DNA of 64,000 nucleotides from IMG/VR virus record IMGVR_UViG_3300031918_000730, positions 1-64,000 of that record; one strand, given 5' to 3'. How positions within the stretch are numbered: the stretch's first letter is position 1; each line of letters opens with the position of its first letter. The position numbers were made by a program, and so were the translations under genes. The stretch is from a virus. Under the pieces are notes generated by a model. It made no database searches, was not told the origin of the DNA, and was given only the letters and a program-made list of their open reading frames with translations. This document shows positions 26,801 to 34,483 of the stretch, piece after piece.

Positions 26801-26805
26801 TTGGA

Positions 26806-27561
26806 ATGTTCATTTCAAGAGATCAGGCTAAGGAATTAATTTTGTTGGAGTTGGGCGCTCCGATGGTGGATATTAATCTGAAGCTACTTCCAGATGCAAT
26901 TAGCCCAATGAATCATCTAGACAAGGCTATCAATGAGACACTCGACCTATTCTTCAGATATAATACTGACGAGTCAGTGTATCAGACTTGGATAGTAATA
27001 CCTGCAGTCCCAAATCAGTCGATATATAAGGTACCTCAGAACATTGAAGGTGTCGTGGAAATGTGGCCTTCTACTGGAGGTATTCTACAATCACCGTTTA
27101 TGATGGTCGACACTAGTTCAATGGAAACACTGATCTCACTGAACGCCAACTTTAACGAGTGGGACATTGTATCATATACTGCATCTAGACTGTTCCTTGC
27201 CGAAGTAAACAAGGCAGTAGGTGAACAATTCTACCCTAAGCTAATCGTTAATGCGCAAGGTGAAAAGGAACTTCATATCTTCCCTCCACCTCGCAACACT
27301 GGATTCCCTAGGGCAATAGTCGGTAGGGCATATCGAAGAGCAGAATTAGGTAGCGTATACGGCCACCCATTCTTCGTGAAGATCGCATCCGGTCTTCTGA
27401 TGCAGATTTGGGGTCGTTCGTTGGGTAAGTTTAGTAGGACTATGCCCGGAGGTGGAACTGTAAATGCATCTGACATCAAGAATGACGGTAAGGAACTATT
27501 CGATACTTGGTTCACAATGCTAAGGAACGAGTCGGCACCTCCCCTAGGGGCGGCGTACTAA
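26806..27561 (+). CDS. Neck protein (gp13-like)
   Basis: 251 residues from ATG 26806; the longer frame from 26767 would run through the promoters and is rejected. The N-terminus (RDQAKELILLELGAPMVDIN, then LDKAINETLDLFFRY) matches the pattern of T4-type neck proteins, in which a helix with LGxPVxxI precedes a helix of paired aromatics. These proteins form the head-tail connector ring that seals packaged DNA and accepts the tail. Late leaderless promoter. It is convergent with the 120-aa gene, overlapping it by 4 nt. Confidence 0.6.
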   Translation: MFISRDQAKELILLELGAPMVDINLKLLPDAISPMNHLDKAINETLDLFFRYNTDESVYQTWIVIPAVPNQSIYKVPQNIEGVVEMWPSTGGILQSPFMMVDTSSMETLISLNANFNEWDIVSYTASRLFLAEVNKAVGEQFYPKLIVNAQGEKELHIFPPPRNTGFPRAIVGRAYRRAELGSVYGHPFFVKIASGLLMQIWGRSLGKFSRTMPGGGTVNASDIKNDGKELFDTWFTMLRNESAPPLGAAY

Positions 27562-27920
27562 GCGCACTGACTGAATTCTAGAATGTCAATATAGTAGCGT
27601 TCTTCGCCTATTTTCGAAAAGATGGTATACTTGCCATCTTTTTTTATTACCTGCGGGTTCTTATGTTTCTTCAATGTCAGTTCATATGCGAACTTCTCGA
27701 ACTCTTCAGGTGAACTCACCTCAGTTTCGAGTTGTTGCTTCTTAGTCATCCCACCTTCAATCATACTGAAGGCCATTCCGGCCACCATAGTCTGGGTACT
27801 ATACTTGACGACTTTTTTGCGAGATCCGATGTGCTTTGCGGTTTTGAGATCATTCGCCGCAATCATTCTATTTCTTACACTGTCTGCGCTCTTACCTGTA
27901 TATCCAGAAAGTTCTATCAC
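27558..27920 (-). CDS. Small protein co-transcribed with the sigma factor
   Basis: 120 residues, basic N-terminal half (KSADSVRNRMIAANDLKTAK resembles a helix-turn-helix-like pair) and beta-rich C-terminus (DGKYTIFSKIGEERYYIDIL). The GTG start at 27920 abuts the TAA of the sigma gene, indicating translational coupling. Last gene of the minus-strand operon headed by the promoter at 29775. It could be a DNA-binding or sigma-accessory protein, but no family is recognised. Confidence 0.6.
   Translation of the reverse strand: MIELSGYTGKSADSVRNRMIAANDLKTAKHIGSRKKVVKYSTQTMVAGMAFSMIEGGMTKKQQLETEVSSPEEFEKFAYELTLKKHKNPQVIKKDGKYTIFSKIGEERYYIDILEFSQCA
27619..27645 (+). terminator. Plus-strand terminator of the neck gene, inside convergent gene
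   Basis: AAGATGG-(8 nt)-CCATCTT followed by a T run, 58 nt after the neck gene stop. Confidence 0.7.
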
Positions 27921-29147
27921 TTAAAACTCCAAATTAGAATGTGATTCCCAGCCAGTGTCGATAGCATATGCGTCGAGTAGAGTCTTATTCTTACCTAGAA
28001 CCTTCTTCAGGTTTGCAATTGCCTTCTTGCGAATCCTGTCATATTCATTTGGTTGAATATTCAACTCAGTGATGATTTCTTCCTTACTCTTAATCTCACT
28101 ACGGGGGTTTATCCCGAAGTGATACTTCAAGTAATACTGTTCGGCGTCATTGTTCACAGATTCAACGTAATTACGGATCAACGATCTCAGGTCTTTGATT
28201 GTGACGTTGTCGGACTCGTCGATGATGTAATTGTCGATGAGGTTATCTTCGAAGGAGGCACCTACCGATTGCTGGTTCTTATGTTCGTGGAACCTAGCGT
28301 CAGTGTCGATCTGATAGTAAGCGAAGGACACATCAAGATTAGAAAGGCTAGATACCTTCTTCTTCATATGAACAATTATCTCTTCTTCCATCGGATCTCT
28401 ATTGAGCCTATGTCGTAGTTCCTTGCGGATTTTCTCGACTTCCTTAGCCTGCTCCCGGACATTGACAGGTATTCTGATTAGTGAATCCTTGTCGGCGATA
28501 GCCCTATTGATAGACGCTTTGATCCATTGAGATGCGTAGGTGCTGAATTTGATACCTAGGCTACAATTGAAGAGTTCGATTGCCCTGCGAAGACCTAGAG
28601 TGCCCTCGGAGAACAAGTCTTTCACTGTCAAATCTACAGTGTTCTTATACGACGACAATATTCGGAGTATGATTTTCACGTTCGACAGGTATATCTTGTC
28701 AATATGGTACTGCATGTCCTTCTGCATGACGTTGAAAATCATGTTCGGGGTTCCATTTGACTCGTATGCGGTCAGGACTTCACGGTAGATGTCGTATGAT
28801 ACATTGAAGTTGTCGGAGTATTCAATGATCTGCTCCCTTGTCATGTCAGCGATAGATGAAACAAACGACAAAGTCATCTTAGAGTTGTAGTCGTAGTCCT
28901 CTGCGCAGACAAAGGTGTCTGTCATGAATGCTTCATGTGCATTGCCAGTGGCAATGAGGTGCGTTACCACTTGCAGGAACTTGGCGAATGCAGTGTCATC
29001 TGCGAGACAGCTACGGAAGATCCTGTTCTTGGTCGCGTTGATATTGGAAAATACGAAAAATTCCTGCTCCTTGAGCAGAATTGGATTTCTAGCGACAGTG
29101 TTTTCCAACGAACTCTTGAGTTCGTTGAACTCTACTAGGAAGGCCAT
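27921..29147 (-). CDS. Sigma70-family RNA polymerase sigma factor
   Basis: 408 residues. Region 2 lies near 140-225 and contains DLFSEGTLGLRRAIELF, KFSTYASQWIKASINRAI and IRIPVNV, very close to bacterial primary sigma regions 2.2-2.4. Region 3 (226-290) has the RLNRDPMEEEI motif. Region 4 lies near 325-392 (KSKEEIITELNIQPNEYDRIRKKAIANLK). The first 135 residues match nothing I know. T4 encodes no such factor; its late sigma gp55 is small and lacks regions 3 and 4. A GGAG site precedes the ATG. It is second in an operon driven by an extended -10 promoter, so it is probably made early and could redirect host polymerase to middle promoters. Confidence 0.9.
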   Translation of the reverse strand: MAFLVEFNELKSSLENTVARNPILLKEQEFFVFSNINATKNRIFRSCLADDTAFAKFLQVVTHLIATGNAHEAFMTDTFVCAEDYDYNSKMTLSFVSSIADMTREQIIEYSDNFNVSYDIYREVLTAYESNGTPNMIFNVMQKDMQYHIDKIYLSNVKIILRILSSYKNTVDLTVKDLFSEGTLGLRRAIELFNCSLGIKFSTYASQWIKASINRAIADKDSLIRIPVNVREQAKEVEKIRKELRHRLNRDPMEEEIIVHMKKKVSSLSNLDVSFAYYQIDTDARFHEHKNQQSVGASFEDNLIDNYIIDESDNVTIKDLRSLIRNYVESVNNDAEQYYLKYHFGINPRSEIKSKEEIITELNIQPNEYDRIRKKAIANLKKVLGKNKTLLDAYAIDTGWESHSNLEF

Positions 29148-29176
29148 TAAAACTCCATTTCGGGCGAACTAGAGAA

Positions 29177-29767
29177 TCAAAATACCTTCGGGAAAATAGC
29201 CTCCATCAACTTGGTCAGGCCACCGAAGCGCACGCTCTCCGACTTATTCCTAAAGTAATTTAAGGTCTGCGCATCTGTCAACCCCATAATGAAAGAAGTG
29301 TCGATGTATAGCGACACCACCTCAGAAATTCGCTTCTCGAAACTCAAGTCGTCGGAGTCGAGAGAGCTAGGGTTGTCGAAGCGTTCAGATATTACCTGTA
29401 GGAATCTGGTTGTCGAGTTAATGATCGCTTCTTGAGATTCGTCATTTAGAGTGTTCACTTCATCTACGTCGACGAGTTCGACCTCAATGTCGTTGTCTTT
29501 ACTGTATTTCACAAATACGTCTAAGAAATACGAGCAACCATTAAGATATGCTTCAATCTGCGCCCCGAAGATTTCACCGTAGATCTTCTGGGCTTTGTCG
29601 TTCTTATCGTCGTCTTCTACGAATGAACTACATTCTCCGATGATGTACTCTGAGAGCTTCTCCTTCACTTCCTGAAAATCCACCCCGACCTGAAGCATCG
29701 CGATTGAGATCTTGTTGGATGAATCTGCGTACTCTTCTTCTGTCAGTGGATTATCTTCATTGCTCAT
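29177..29767 (-). CDS. Early protein upstream of the sigma factor, unknown
   Basis: 196 residues from ATG 29767 (MSNEDNPLTEEEYADS). The extended frame to 29887 would cross the promoter and is rejected. Acidic and helical, with segments SFVEDDDKND and VELVDVDEVN; no known motif. It is the first gene of the sigma operon, starting 7 nt after an extended -10 box, and ends 29 nt before the sigma start. A sigma regulator or RNA polymerase-binding protein would fit the context but is not shown by sequence. Confidence 0.65.
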   Translation of the reverse strand: MSNEDNPLTEEEYADSSNKISIAMLQVGVDFQEVKEKLSEYIIGECSSFVEDDDKNDKAQKIYGEIFGAQIEAYLNGCSYFLDVFVKYSKDNDIEVELVDVDEVNTLNDESQEAIINSTTRFLQVISERFDNPSSLDSDDLSFEKRISEVVSLYIDTSFIMGLTDAQTLNYFRNKSESVRFGGLTKLMEAIFPKVF

Positions 29768-29774
29768 ATTTTTG

Positions 29775-29783
29775 ATTGTAGCA
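29775..29783 (-). promoter_or_regulatory. Extended -10 promoter TGCTACAAT of the sigma operon, leaderless
   Basis: TGCTACAAT on the minus strand ends 7 nt (CAAAAAT) before the ATG at 29767. Confidence 0.7.
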
Positions 29784-29800
29784 CTCAATCTTAAGTTTCG

Positions 29801-29808
29801 AATAAATA
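29801..29808 (+). promoter_or_regulatory. Late promoter box AATAAATA, leaderless GTG start
   Basis: AATAAATA ends 5 nt (TCAAA) before GTG 29814. It is divergent from the early sigma-operon promoter 17 nt away. Confidence 0.6.
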
Positions 29809-29813
29809 TCAAA

Positions 29814-30428
29814 GTGATTGATCTATTAGATGTGGTGCTCGTGAAGTACACTGGCCTCAGCGGTCGCGCCACTGAAGTAAACAGCATATCCTACAAGACT
29901 GTGGATTCCGCCACATACCTTGACAGTATAGATTCGATCAACTATGCTGTTAGATCACCATATGGTACAAGACCAAAAAATCTATCATACGAAAACTGGA
30001 TAAAATTCAAGCTAAGGGTTAATCGGAAGTATAGGAAATGCCTCAAAGGCACTGCTATGCAACTTCCATGTGTTGACCTCGGATGCGACGACATGCAAGT
30101 GTATACTAAGATCAAGAACGTGAAACTATGGATTAAGTTCCAATGTTTCGTAGACTATGAAGTCAAGTATGCGTTCGCTAAGGAATATACTGCACCAGTC
30201 AGAACAGATAGCTCAATTGCAGTGAATAACATTAGGGCAATTCAGAACCCAAAATACAACAGTGAATATGTAGTCGAGATCCCAATTGGAAATCAAGACG
30301 GTGAAATGTTACTAGGTGAACTAGACTTGTATGAGAGTGACTTTTTCGTCTCGCAATTAATTGCGTATAAGGGATGTCAGTTTCAGAATAGCATTATGAA
30401 GGTCTGCATCCACTACGACTTAGCTTAA
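29814..30428 (+). CDS. Late structural or tail-completion-type protein, unknown
   Basis: 204 residues from GTG 29814, chosen because the late box ends exactly 5 nt upstream as at other late genes. The N-terminus MIDLLDVVLVKYTGLSGRATEVNS is strand-rich. The body is rich in basic and aromatic residues (ENWIKFKLRVNRKYRKCLKG), with several Cys (CVDLGCDDM). Convergent with the 415-aa late gene, overlapping it by 4 nt. A neck or tail-terminator role (gp14/gp15/gp3 type) would suit the position near the gp13-like gene, but the sequence does not prove it. Confidence 0.6.
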   Translation: MIDLLDVVLVKYTGLSGRATEVNSISYKTVDSATYLDSIDSINYAVRSPYGTRPKNLSYENWIKFKLRVNRKYRKCLKGTAMQLPCVDLGCDDMQVYTKIKNVKLWIKFQCFVDYEVKYAFAKEYTAPVRTDSSIAVNNIRAIQNPKYNSEYVVEIPIGNQDGEMLLGELDLYESDFFVSQLIAYKGCQFQNSIMKVCIHYDLA

Positions 30429-31672
30429 CTCTCTTGTGTTCTAGCAGTACCGAGGGTAGCTTTAATGTCGGCAATATTACTCTGAACCACATTGGTAGGT
30501 TCTTTTGCGAGTATCGACCTTCCGGTGGAGTTGTTTATTTCAGTGCCACTATTAAGTAAGCTCTGAACTCCCTTAGACACTACAGCCCTGTTCATTCCTG
30601 ATTCAAACGCCTCAAGTGCCTTCTGCTTAACTGCACCTCCGCCTATGCGATCAAGCTCGTCGTATATGACCTTGTTGGAGGCTAGGAGGCCGTTAATGAT
30701 TCCCATGAGGTATTCGTTAGTGGAAGCCTGCATGACGCTAAAAAGGCCCTCTGAGCCTCCTAGAACGTCTATCAGAGAATCCCTTATGGCAACAGCCAAT
30801 GCAGTACCTTTCCGTCTTGCGGCAAATGGCACGCCTCTCAATGCACTCGCAGGTACAGTGTCGGCAATATCACCGTGTCCGTTGGCTTTCAGGTTCTTGT
30901 AGATCCTTTCAACCACTGTTTGACTGAAGCAGTCACTTACATTGCTATCAGGCCCTACGTTCAATATTCCATAGTCAAATGGGAACGAAGGTACGGCGGC
31001 ACTCTTGAACTTGATGGTTATCACTTTCCCGCTTAGGGTTGCCAATTCAGCATTCAAGTATTGATTAGTAGTCAACATCGACGCGATGAGGGCTAATGTA
31101 AGATCTACAGATATAGTAGTTTCAGTAAGGTCGATGTCTAACGAAAGACCCTTCTGATAATTATCAGCTAACGGTAATTCCCAGACGTACCCTACTAAAG
31201 CAAGTGCAGTCTTTATGTTCTCATAGTCAAACTGGAATAGGTAATAATCGCCGAACTTACCATTCAAGCTAGGATGTGTCTTTTTTAGGACCGTTGACGA
31301 ATCTGCAGTTGATTGTGTAATTGTAGGTCCATTGAAGAACCCAGCACCTGCTGAACTGTCTGCCTTAGCCACAGGGCTTGCGCTTCTAGCTACAGCAACT
31401 GAACCAAAATCAAACAGTGGATTTAGTTCTTTTAGTTTATTGAGTCCATTCGTCGCATGGTCTTCAGGTCTTACATATGCCTTGCTCAATTTCGAGCCGT
31501 GCGGTAGGTATGGACTAATGTCATCCCAGAAACTAAACAGTTGCTCGGTCACATATACACCAACTGGTATGTCCAGTGGCGATTCTAGTGGGTAGTTAAT
31601 CAGTAATTTACTGTACTCGGCCTGAATTGCAGATACTGTAGTATCTGAGGTCGATGGAGGTGTTATCAACAT
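30425..31672 (-). CDS. Late virion-type protein, unknown
   Basis: 415 residues. An Ala/Ser-rich linker (VAKADSSAGAGFF) near residue 100 separates an N-terminal part from a larger domain. That domain contains TETTISVDLTLALIASMLTT and a basic segment VPFAARRKGTALAVAIRDSL near 270-290. The C-terminal 100 residues are helical. No enzyme motif is seen. The late box for this gene lies within the stop codon of the UvsW gene, so it is switched separately from the early UvsWY operon on the same strand. Probably structural; not recognised. Confidence 0.6.
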   Translation of the reverse strand: MLITPPSTSDTTVSAIQAEYSKLLINYPLESPLDIPVGVYVTEQLFSFWDDISPYLPHGSKLSKAYVRPEDHATNGLNKLKELNPLFDFGSVAVARSASPVAKADSSAGAGFFNGPTITQSTADSSTVLKKTHPSLNGKFGDYYLFQFDYENIKTALALVGYVWELPLADNYQKGLSLDIDLTETTISVDLTLALIASMLTTNQYLNAELATLSGKVITIKFKSAAVPSFPFDYGILNVGPDSNVSDCFSQTVVERIYKNLKANGHGDIADTVPASALRGVPFAARRKGTALAVAIRDSLIDVLGGSEGLFSVMQASTNEYLMGIINGLLASNKVIYDELDRIGGGAVKQKALEAFESGMNRAVVSKGVQSLLNSGTEINNSTGRSILAKEPTNVVQSNIADIKATLGTARTQES

Positions 31673-31677
31673 GATTG

Positions 31678-31685
31678 TATTTACT
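31678..31685 (-). promoter_or_regulatory. Late promoter box AGTAAATA embedded in the UvsW stop codon
   Basis: AGTAAATA on the minus strand ends 5 nt (CAATC) before the ATG at 31672. The TAA of the UvsW gene is part of the box. Confidence 0.55.
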
Positions 31686-33357
31686 CGTCTTCCAGTTCAG
31701 CGTCTTCGTTGGTATACGACAGGTCAAGTCCGTCGATGGAAATGCCATTGAACGAGAACGTCTTGTCAATGGTGTGTATTTCCTGAGGATAGTCTTCCTC
31801 GTAGTAGAATTCTTCGCGAGTATAGAAGTGCCTCGCTAGATTAGAACGGTACTCCACATCGTGCTTAGCTCTGTTCGAATAATGCACATCCTCGATACAG
31901 TGATGAAGGTCGAATATTCTGGCAAGTGTCTTTGACTTGTGTAGTCGAAGACTTCGTCCAATTGACTGTAATATTAGAGTATAGGATGCACACGATGCAC
32001 CGAAAATCACATTATGTAGATTCTTCATGTTAAGACCAGTGCCGAAGGTCTTATATGTAGCGACGACTATGATTCCAGCCTTTGATTCGAGGTCGGCTAG
32101 AATCCGCTCTCGTTCAGTCATGGAGATCTCACCATACGCCATCCTAATATCATAGTCAGGGTGGAGTTTCTTTAGCATTTCTGCCATCTCCTCCACTTCC
32201 TTATTGGCGATGAACTTCATTAGGATGAGAGTATTCTGATCCTTGGTAATGACTTCATCCCTTATTAGGGTATGTACTGCATATTGCGCAGACTTAGTGA
32301 GTCTCGCGAGTTCATACTCGGCCTTGGAAGGGATTTTCTTCTTCCTGCATAGTTCAATGGTGTACTTATCATACGGAATTTTGACCTCTACGATACTAGC
32401 CATGGAAAGTTCTCCACGGTCTATTAGCTCCTTAGAGGAAATGACATGTCTAATGTCTCCGAAATTACCTACGATTACTTTCTGGTTGAGAATGTTTCGT
32501 GGTATAGTTCCGGTCAGTCCAAATCTATACTCTGCATTGCAACATGCACCTACAACTCTATTGATGACGGCATGGTCATTTTTTGCAGTATGAAGTTCGT
32601 CGACAATGAGGCAGTCGAAACGCTTGAAATACTCCTCGAAGGTCTTCTTTTCTAGCATAGTCCCCATGGACTGCCAAGTACTAATCAATATTGGCTTCCT
32701 AATAGCCTCTTTCTTTTCCTTGATTGTGAAATCTGAATGATACATTCCAACATATTCACCTAGATCCTTCCAATAATAGTCATCCCTGAAATTACGGAAC
32801 AATTGATTTACGAGGTTAATATTAGGTACTAGGATGAGGATATTCATATCCTGCTTAATGATCCTACGAAGGAATCTAACTATCATATAGATGGCAAGAC
32901 TCTTACCTGCACCAGTCGCGGCACGGAATGACGATCTCTTATATGCTAGAGAAAGTTCTAGTATCTTCTGTTGATAGTCTCTAGGATTCAATCCACATGC
33001 TTCACCAATCGCTTTACAGAATGAGGCAATTAGTTCGCTATAGTCCTCTGTCGATGAAAAAGATGAGACTATTTCAGGATCTACCTGAACATTCCATCCA
33101 AACTTTCTGAGACTCTGAACTCCCTCTCTAACTAGACCTAATGGAATTAAACTAGGCAGTATCTTGTATAGCCTAATCTTTCCATCATACTTAGTGAAGC
33201 GTCTTTTCTGAAACCTAGGATCGAACATGAATCCTTCAGGTCTTAATGCAAATAGATTATCTAAAGTCACATATGGACTCTGCTTATATGGGTCTTCTGG
33301 AGTTGGTTGCCAAATTACCTTTGCATGAGAGTTATTGAGCTTCTTAAAAATTACCAT
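31681..33357 (-). CDS. uvsW: UvsW-like SF2 helicase
   Basis: 558 residues. SF2 helicase motifs appear in order: Q-region, Walker A ATGAGKS (147-153), motif Ia LVPNINLVNQLF, DELH box (around 250), FGLTGT, the later VVATYKTFGTGLN, and motif VI QSIGRSLRLHK (around 478). Around 130 residues precede the helicase core, as in T4 UvsW, whose N-terminal domain binds nucleic acid. UvsW unwinds R-loops and branched DNA and drives the switch from origin to recombination-dependent replication. It overlaps the UvsY-like gene by 7 nt; T4 also has uvsW and uvsY adjacent. Confidence 0.92.
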   Translation of the reverse strand: MVIFKKLNNSHAKVIWQPTPEDPYKQSPYVTLDNLFALRPEGFMFDPRFQKRRFTKYDGKIRLYKILPSLIPLGLVREGVQSLRKFGWNVQVDPEIVSSFSSTEDYSELIASFCKAIGEACGLNPRDYQQKILELSLAYKRSSFRAATGAGKSLAIYMIVRFLRRIIKQDMNILILVPNINLVNQLFRNFRDDYYWKDLGEYVGMYHSDFTIKEKKEAIRKPILISTWQSMGTMLEKKTFEEYFKRFDCLIVDELHTAKNDHAVINRVVGACCNAEYRFGLTGTIPRNILNQKVIVGNFGDIRHVISSKELIDRGELSMASIVEVKIPYDKYTIELCRKKKIPSKAEYELARLTKSAQYAVHTLIRDEVITKDQNTLILMKFIANKEVEEMAEMLKKLHPDYDIRMAYGEISMTERERILADLESKAGIIVVATYKTFGTGLNMKNLHNVIFGASCASYTLILQSIGRSLRLHKSKTLARIFDLHHCIEDVHYSNRAKHDVEYRSNLARHFYTREEFYYEEDYPQEIHTIDKTFSFNGISIDGLDLSYTNEDAELEDE

Positions 33358-33926
33358 TGCATGTTATTCTTAATTCTCAATATATTTATTGCGTTACTTA
33401 TTCTATATGAGATTGAATCGATTCTAGCCATAGCTTTTTCAATGACAGAAAGAACAGCACGAATGTTATTGATCTTCTCCTCTAACTCAATATGCTCAGG
33501 ATTGATAGTGATGAGGTTTTTGATTTCCTTATCATTTAGAAGAACTCCATTATGGACCTCTGGATTCCTCTTATATTCTTGAGTGATGAGAGCCTCTAGA
33601 GCTAATAGCTTCTTGGTATTCTTTTCCAAGAATCGATTATACTCATTATGTCTACGGACCCATTTAGACTCAATGATGTTTATACTAGCATTGTAGTTAT
33701 ATAGAAGGTCTAGATCAGTAGGTACTGCGGTATCTTCCTCAAACTCATTCATCAGTTGCGTGACTGTGTGAGTCTGGTTTCTCTCGAACTCTATGATCGA
33801 TGGAGATGAGAATTTCAGGTTTAGCTCTACAGTTATGCCTGCTCTGATCTCGTTGTAGGTAGCTGGAGCCTTGAGTTCTACTTCACCCTTATGCACCTTA
33901 GATCTAGTTTTCTTTTCCGTTTCCAT
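33351..33926 (-). CDS. uvsY: UvsY-like recombination mediator
   Basis: 191 residues; T4 UvsY is 137, so an extra N-terminal stretch is present. The C-terminal half is two long charged helices ending IEKAMARIDSISYRISNAIN, closely following the C-terminal helix pattern of T4-type UvsY proteins. UvsY loads UvsX recombinase onto gp32-coated DNA. Its position upstream of and overlapping uvsW supports the call. It starts 6 nt after the extended -10 box, leaderless, so the uvsY-uvsW pair is an early/middle operon. Confidence 0.65.
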   Translation of the reverse strand: METEKKTRSKVHKGEVELKAPATYNEIRAGITVELNLKFSSPSIIEFERNQTHTVTQLMNEFEEDTAVPTDLDLLYNYNASINIIESKWVRRHNEYNRFLEKNTKKLLALEALITQEYKRNPEVHNGVLLNDKEIKNLITINPEHIELEEKINNIRAVLSVIEKAMARIDSISYRISNAINILRIKNNMQW

Positions 33927-33932
33927 ATCTCT

Positions 33933-33941
33933 ATTTTAGCA
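33933..33941 (-). promoter_or_regulatory. Extended -10 promoter TGCTAAAAT of uvsY-uvsW, leaderless
   Basis: TGCTAAAAT on the minus strand ends 6 nt (AGAGAT) before the ATG at 33926. Confidence 0.7.
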
Positions 33942-34456
33942 TTAATGATGCTTCGCTAGATAGTCTAGTTTGTCTAGGTGAGCCTCACACTGGAGAAACT
34001 CTCAGTCTTTCTTAGCTTTAGATATTTTTATTTTTCATTTTTCTTTTTGAGAGATTTCTCTTTTCAATCTATAAAAATCTAAATGAGCCTATAAGAGACT
34101 GTCATAGACTCTCGCAGGCGCACCTCCTCCAATTCCCCCTAACCCCATAAGCCAACATTTCGAGTTTTGTTGGAAGGTTAGAAGTACTTGTCCCCGCATA
34201 CGCAAACGCTAAACTCAGCTTGCGCACCCGTTCCCCCTCGAAGATTCACTGAATGGGTTTTACCCTGAGGCATTTCTCTTCCCTCACATCCAGCGCACTA
34301 GCATTCCCAGCACAAAAATCCATAGAATTCTCGACTGCAATGATCTCCGTAGCGTCACATGGCCTGCCTCATCGGCTATGGTATCCCCTGCTCCATGCAA
34401 CTCAGACTTTCATCTGTCAGTATCTTAGCAGGATTTTTCTACATACTAGCGTAAAT
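33942..34456. other. Non-coding divergent region, candidate replication origin
   Basis: About 515 bases between two outward-facing early promoters, the only long gap in the window. It holds a T-rich tract with short A runs (34010-34085), a C-rich/G-poor plus strand from about 34120 to 34240, and an imperfect hairpin CGCAA...TTGCG around 34202-34225. No conserved frame is convincing. In T4 an origin lies at uvsY; the same neighbourhood here is suggestive. No iterons were found by eye. Confidence 0.4.
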
Positions 34457-34465
34457 TGCTACAAT
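34457..34465 (+). promoter_or_regulatory. Extended -10 promoter TGCTACAAT with Shine-Dalgarno leader
   Basis: TGCTACAAT followed by an 18-nt interval containing AAAGGAG before ATG 34484. Confidence 0.75.
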
Positions 34466-34483
34466 CAAGGTAAAGGAGAACAC

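Noticed and set aside
26767-26805. 13-codon upstream extension of the neck gene
   Set aside because: It overlaps both the early and late promoter boxes; ATG 26806 has the standard 5-nt distance to the late box.
27541-27556. CCCCTAGGGG palindrome at the end of the neck gene
   Set aside because: No T run on either strand and within coding sequence; the plausible terminator is the hairpin at 27619.
29712-29813. 34-codon upstream extension of the gene at 29814
   Set aside because: It would be antisense to the early gene and cross its promoter; GTG 29814 lies 5 nt after a late box.
29768-29887. 40-codon N-terminal extension of the gene at 29177
   Set aside because: It crosses the extended -10 promoter and the opposing late gene start; ATG 29767 fits the leaderless spacing.
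34253-34483. N-terminal extension of the metallophosphoesterase frame
   Set aside because: It runs through the TGCTACAAT promoter and the AAAGGAG site that clearly serve ATG 34484, and its sequence looks non-coding.
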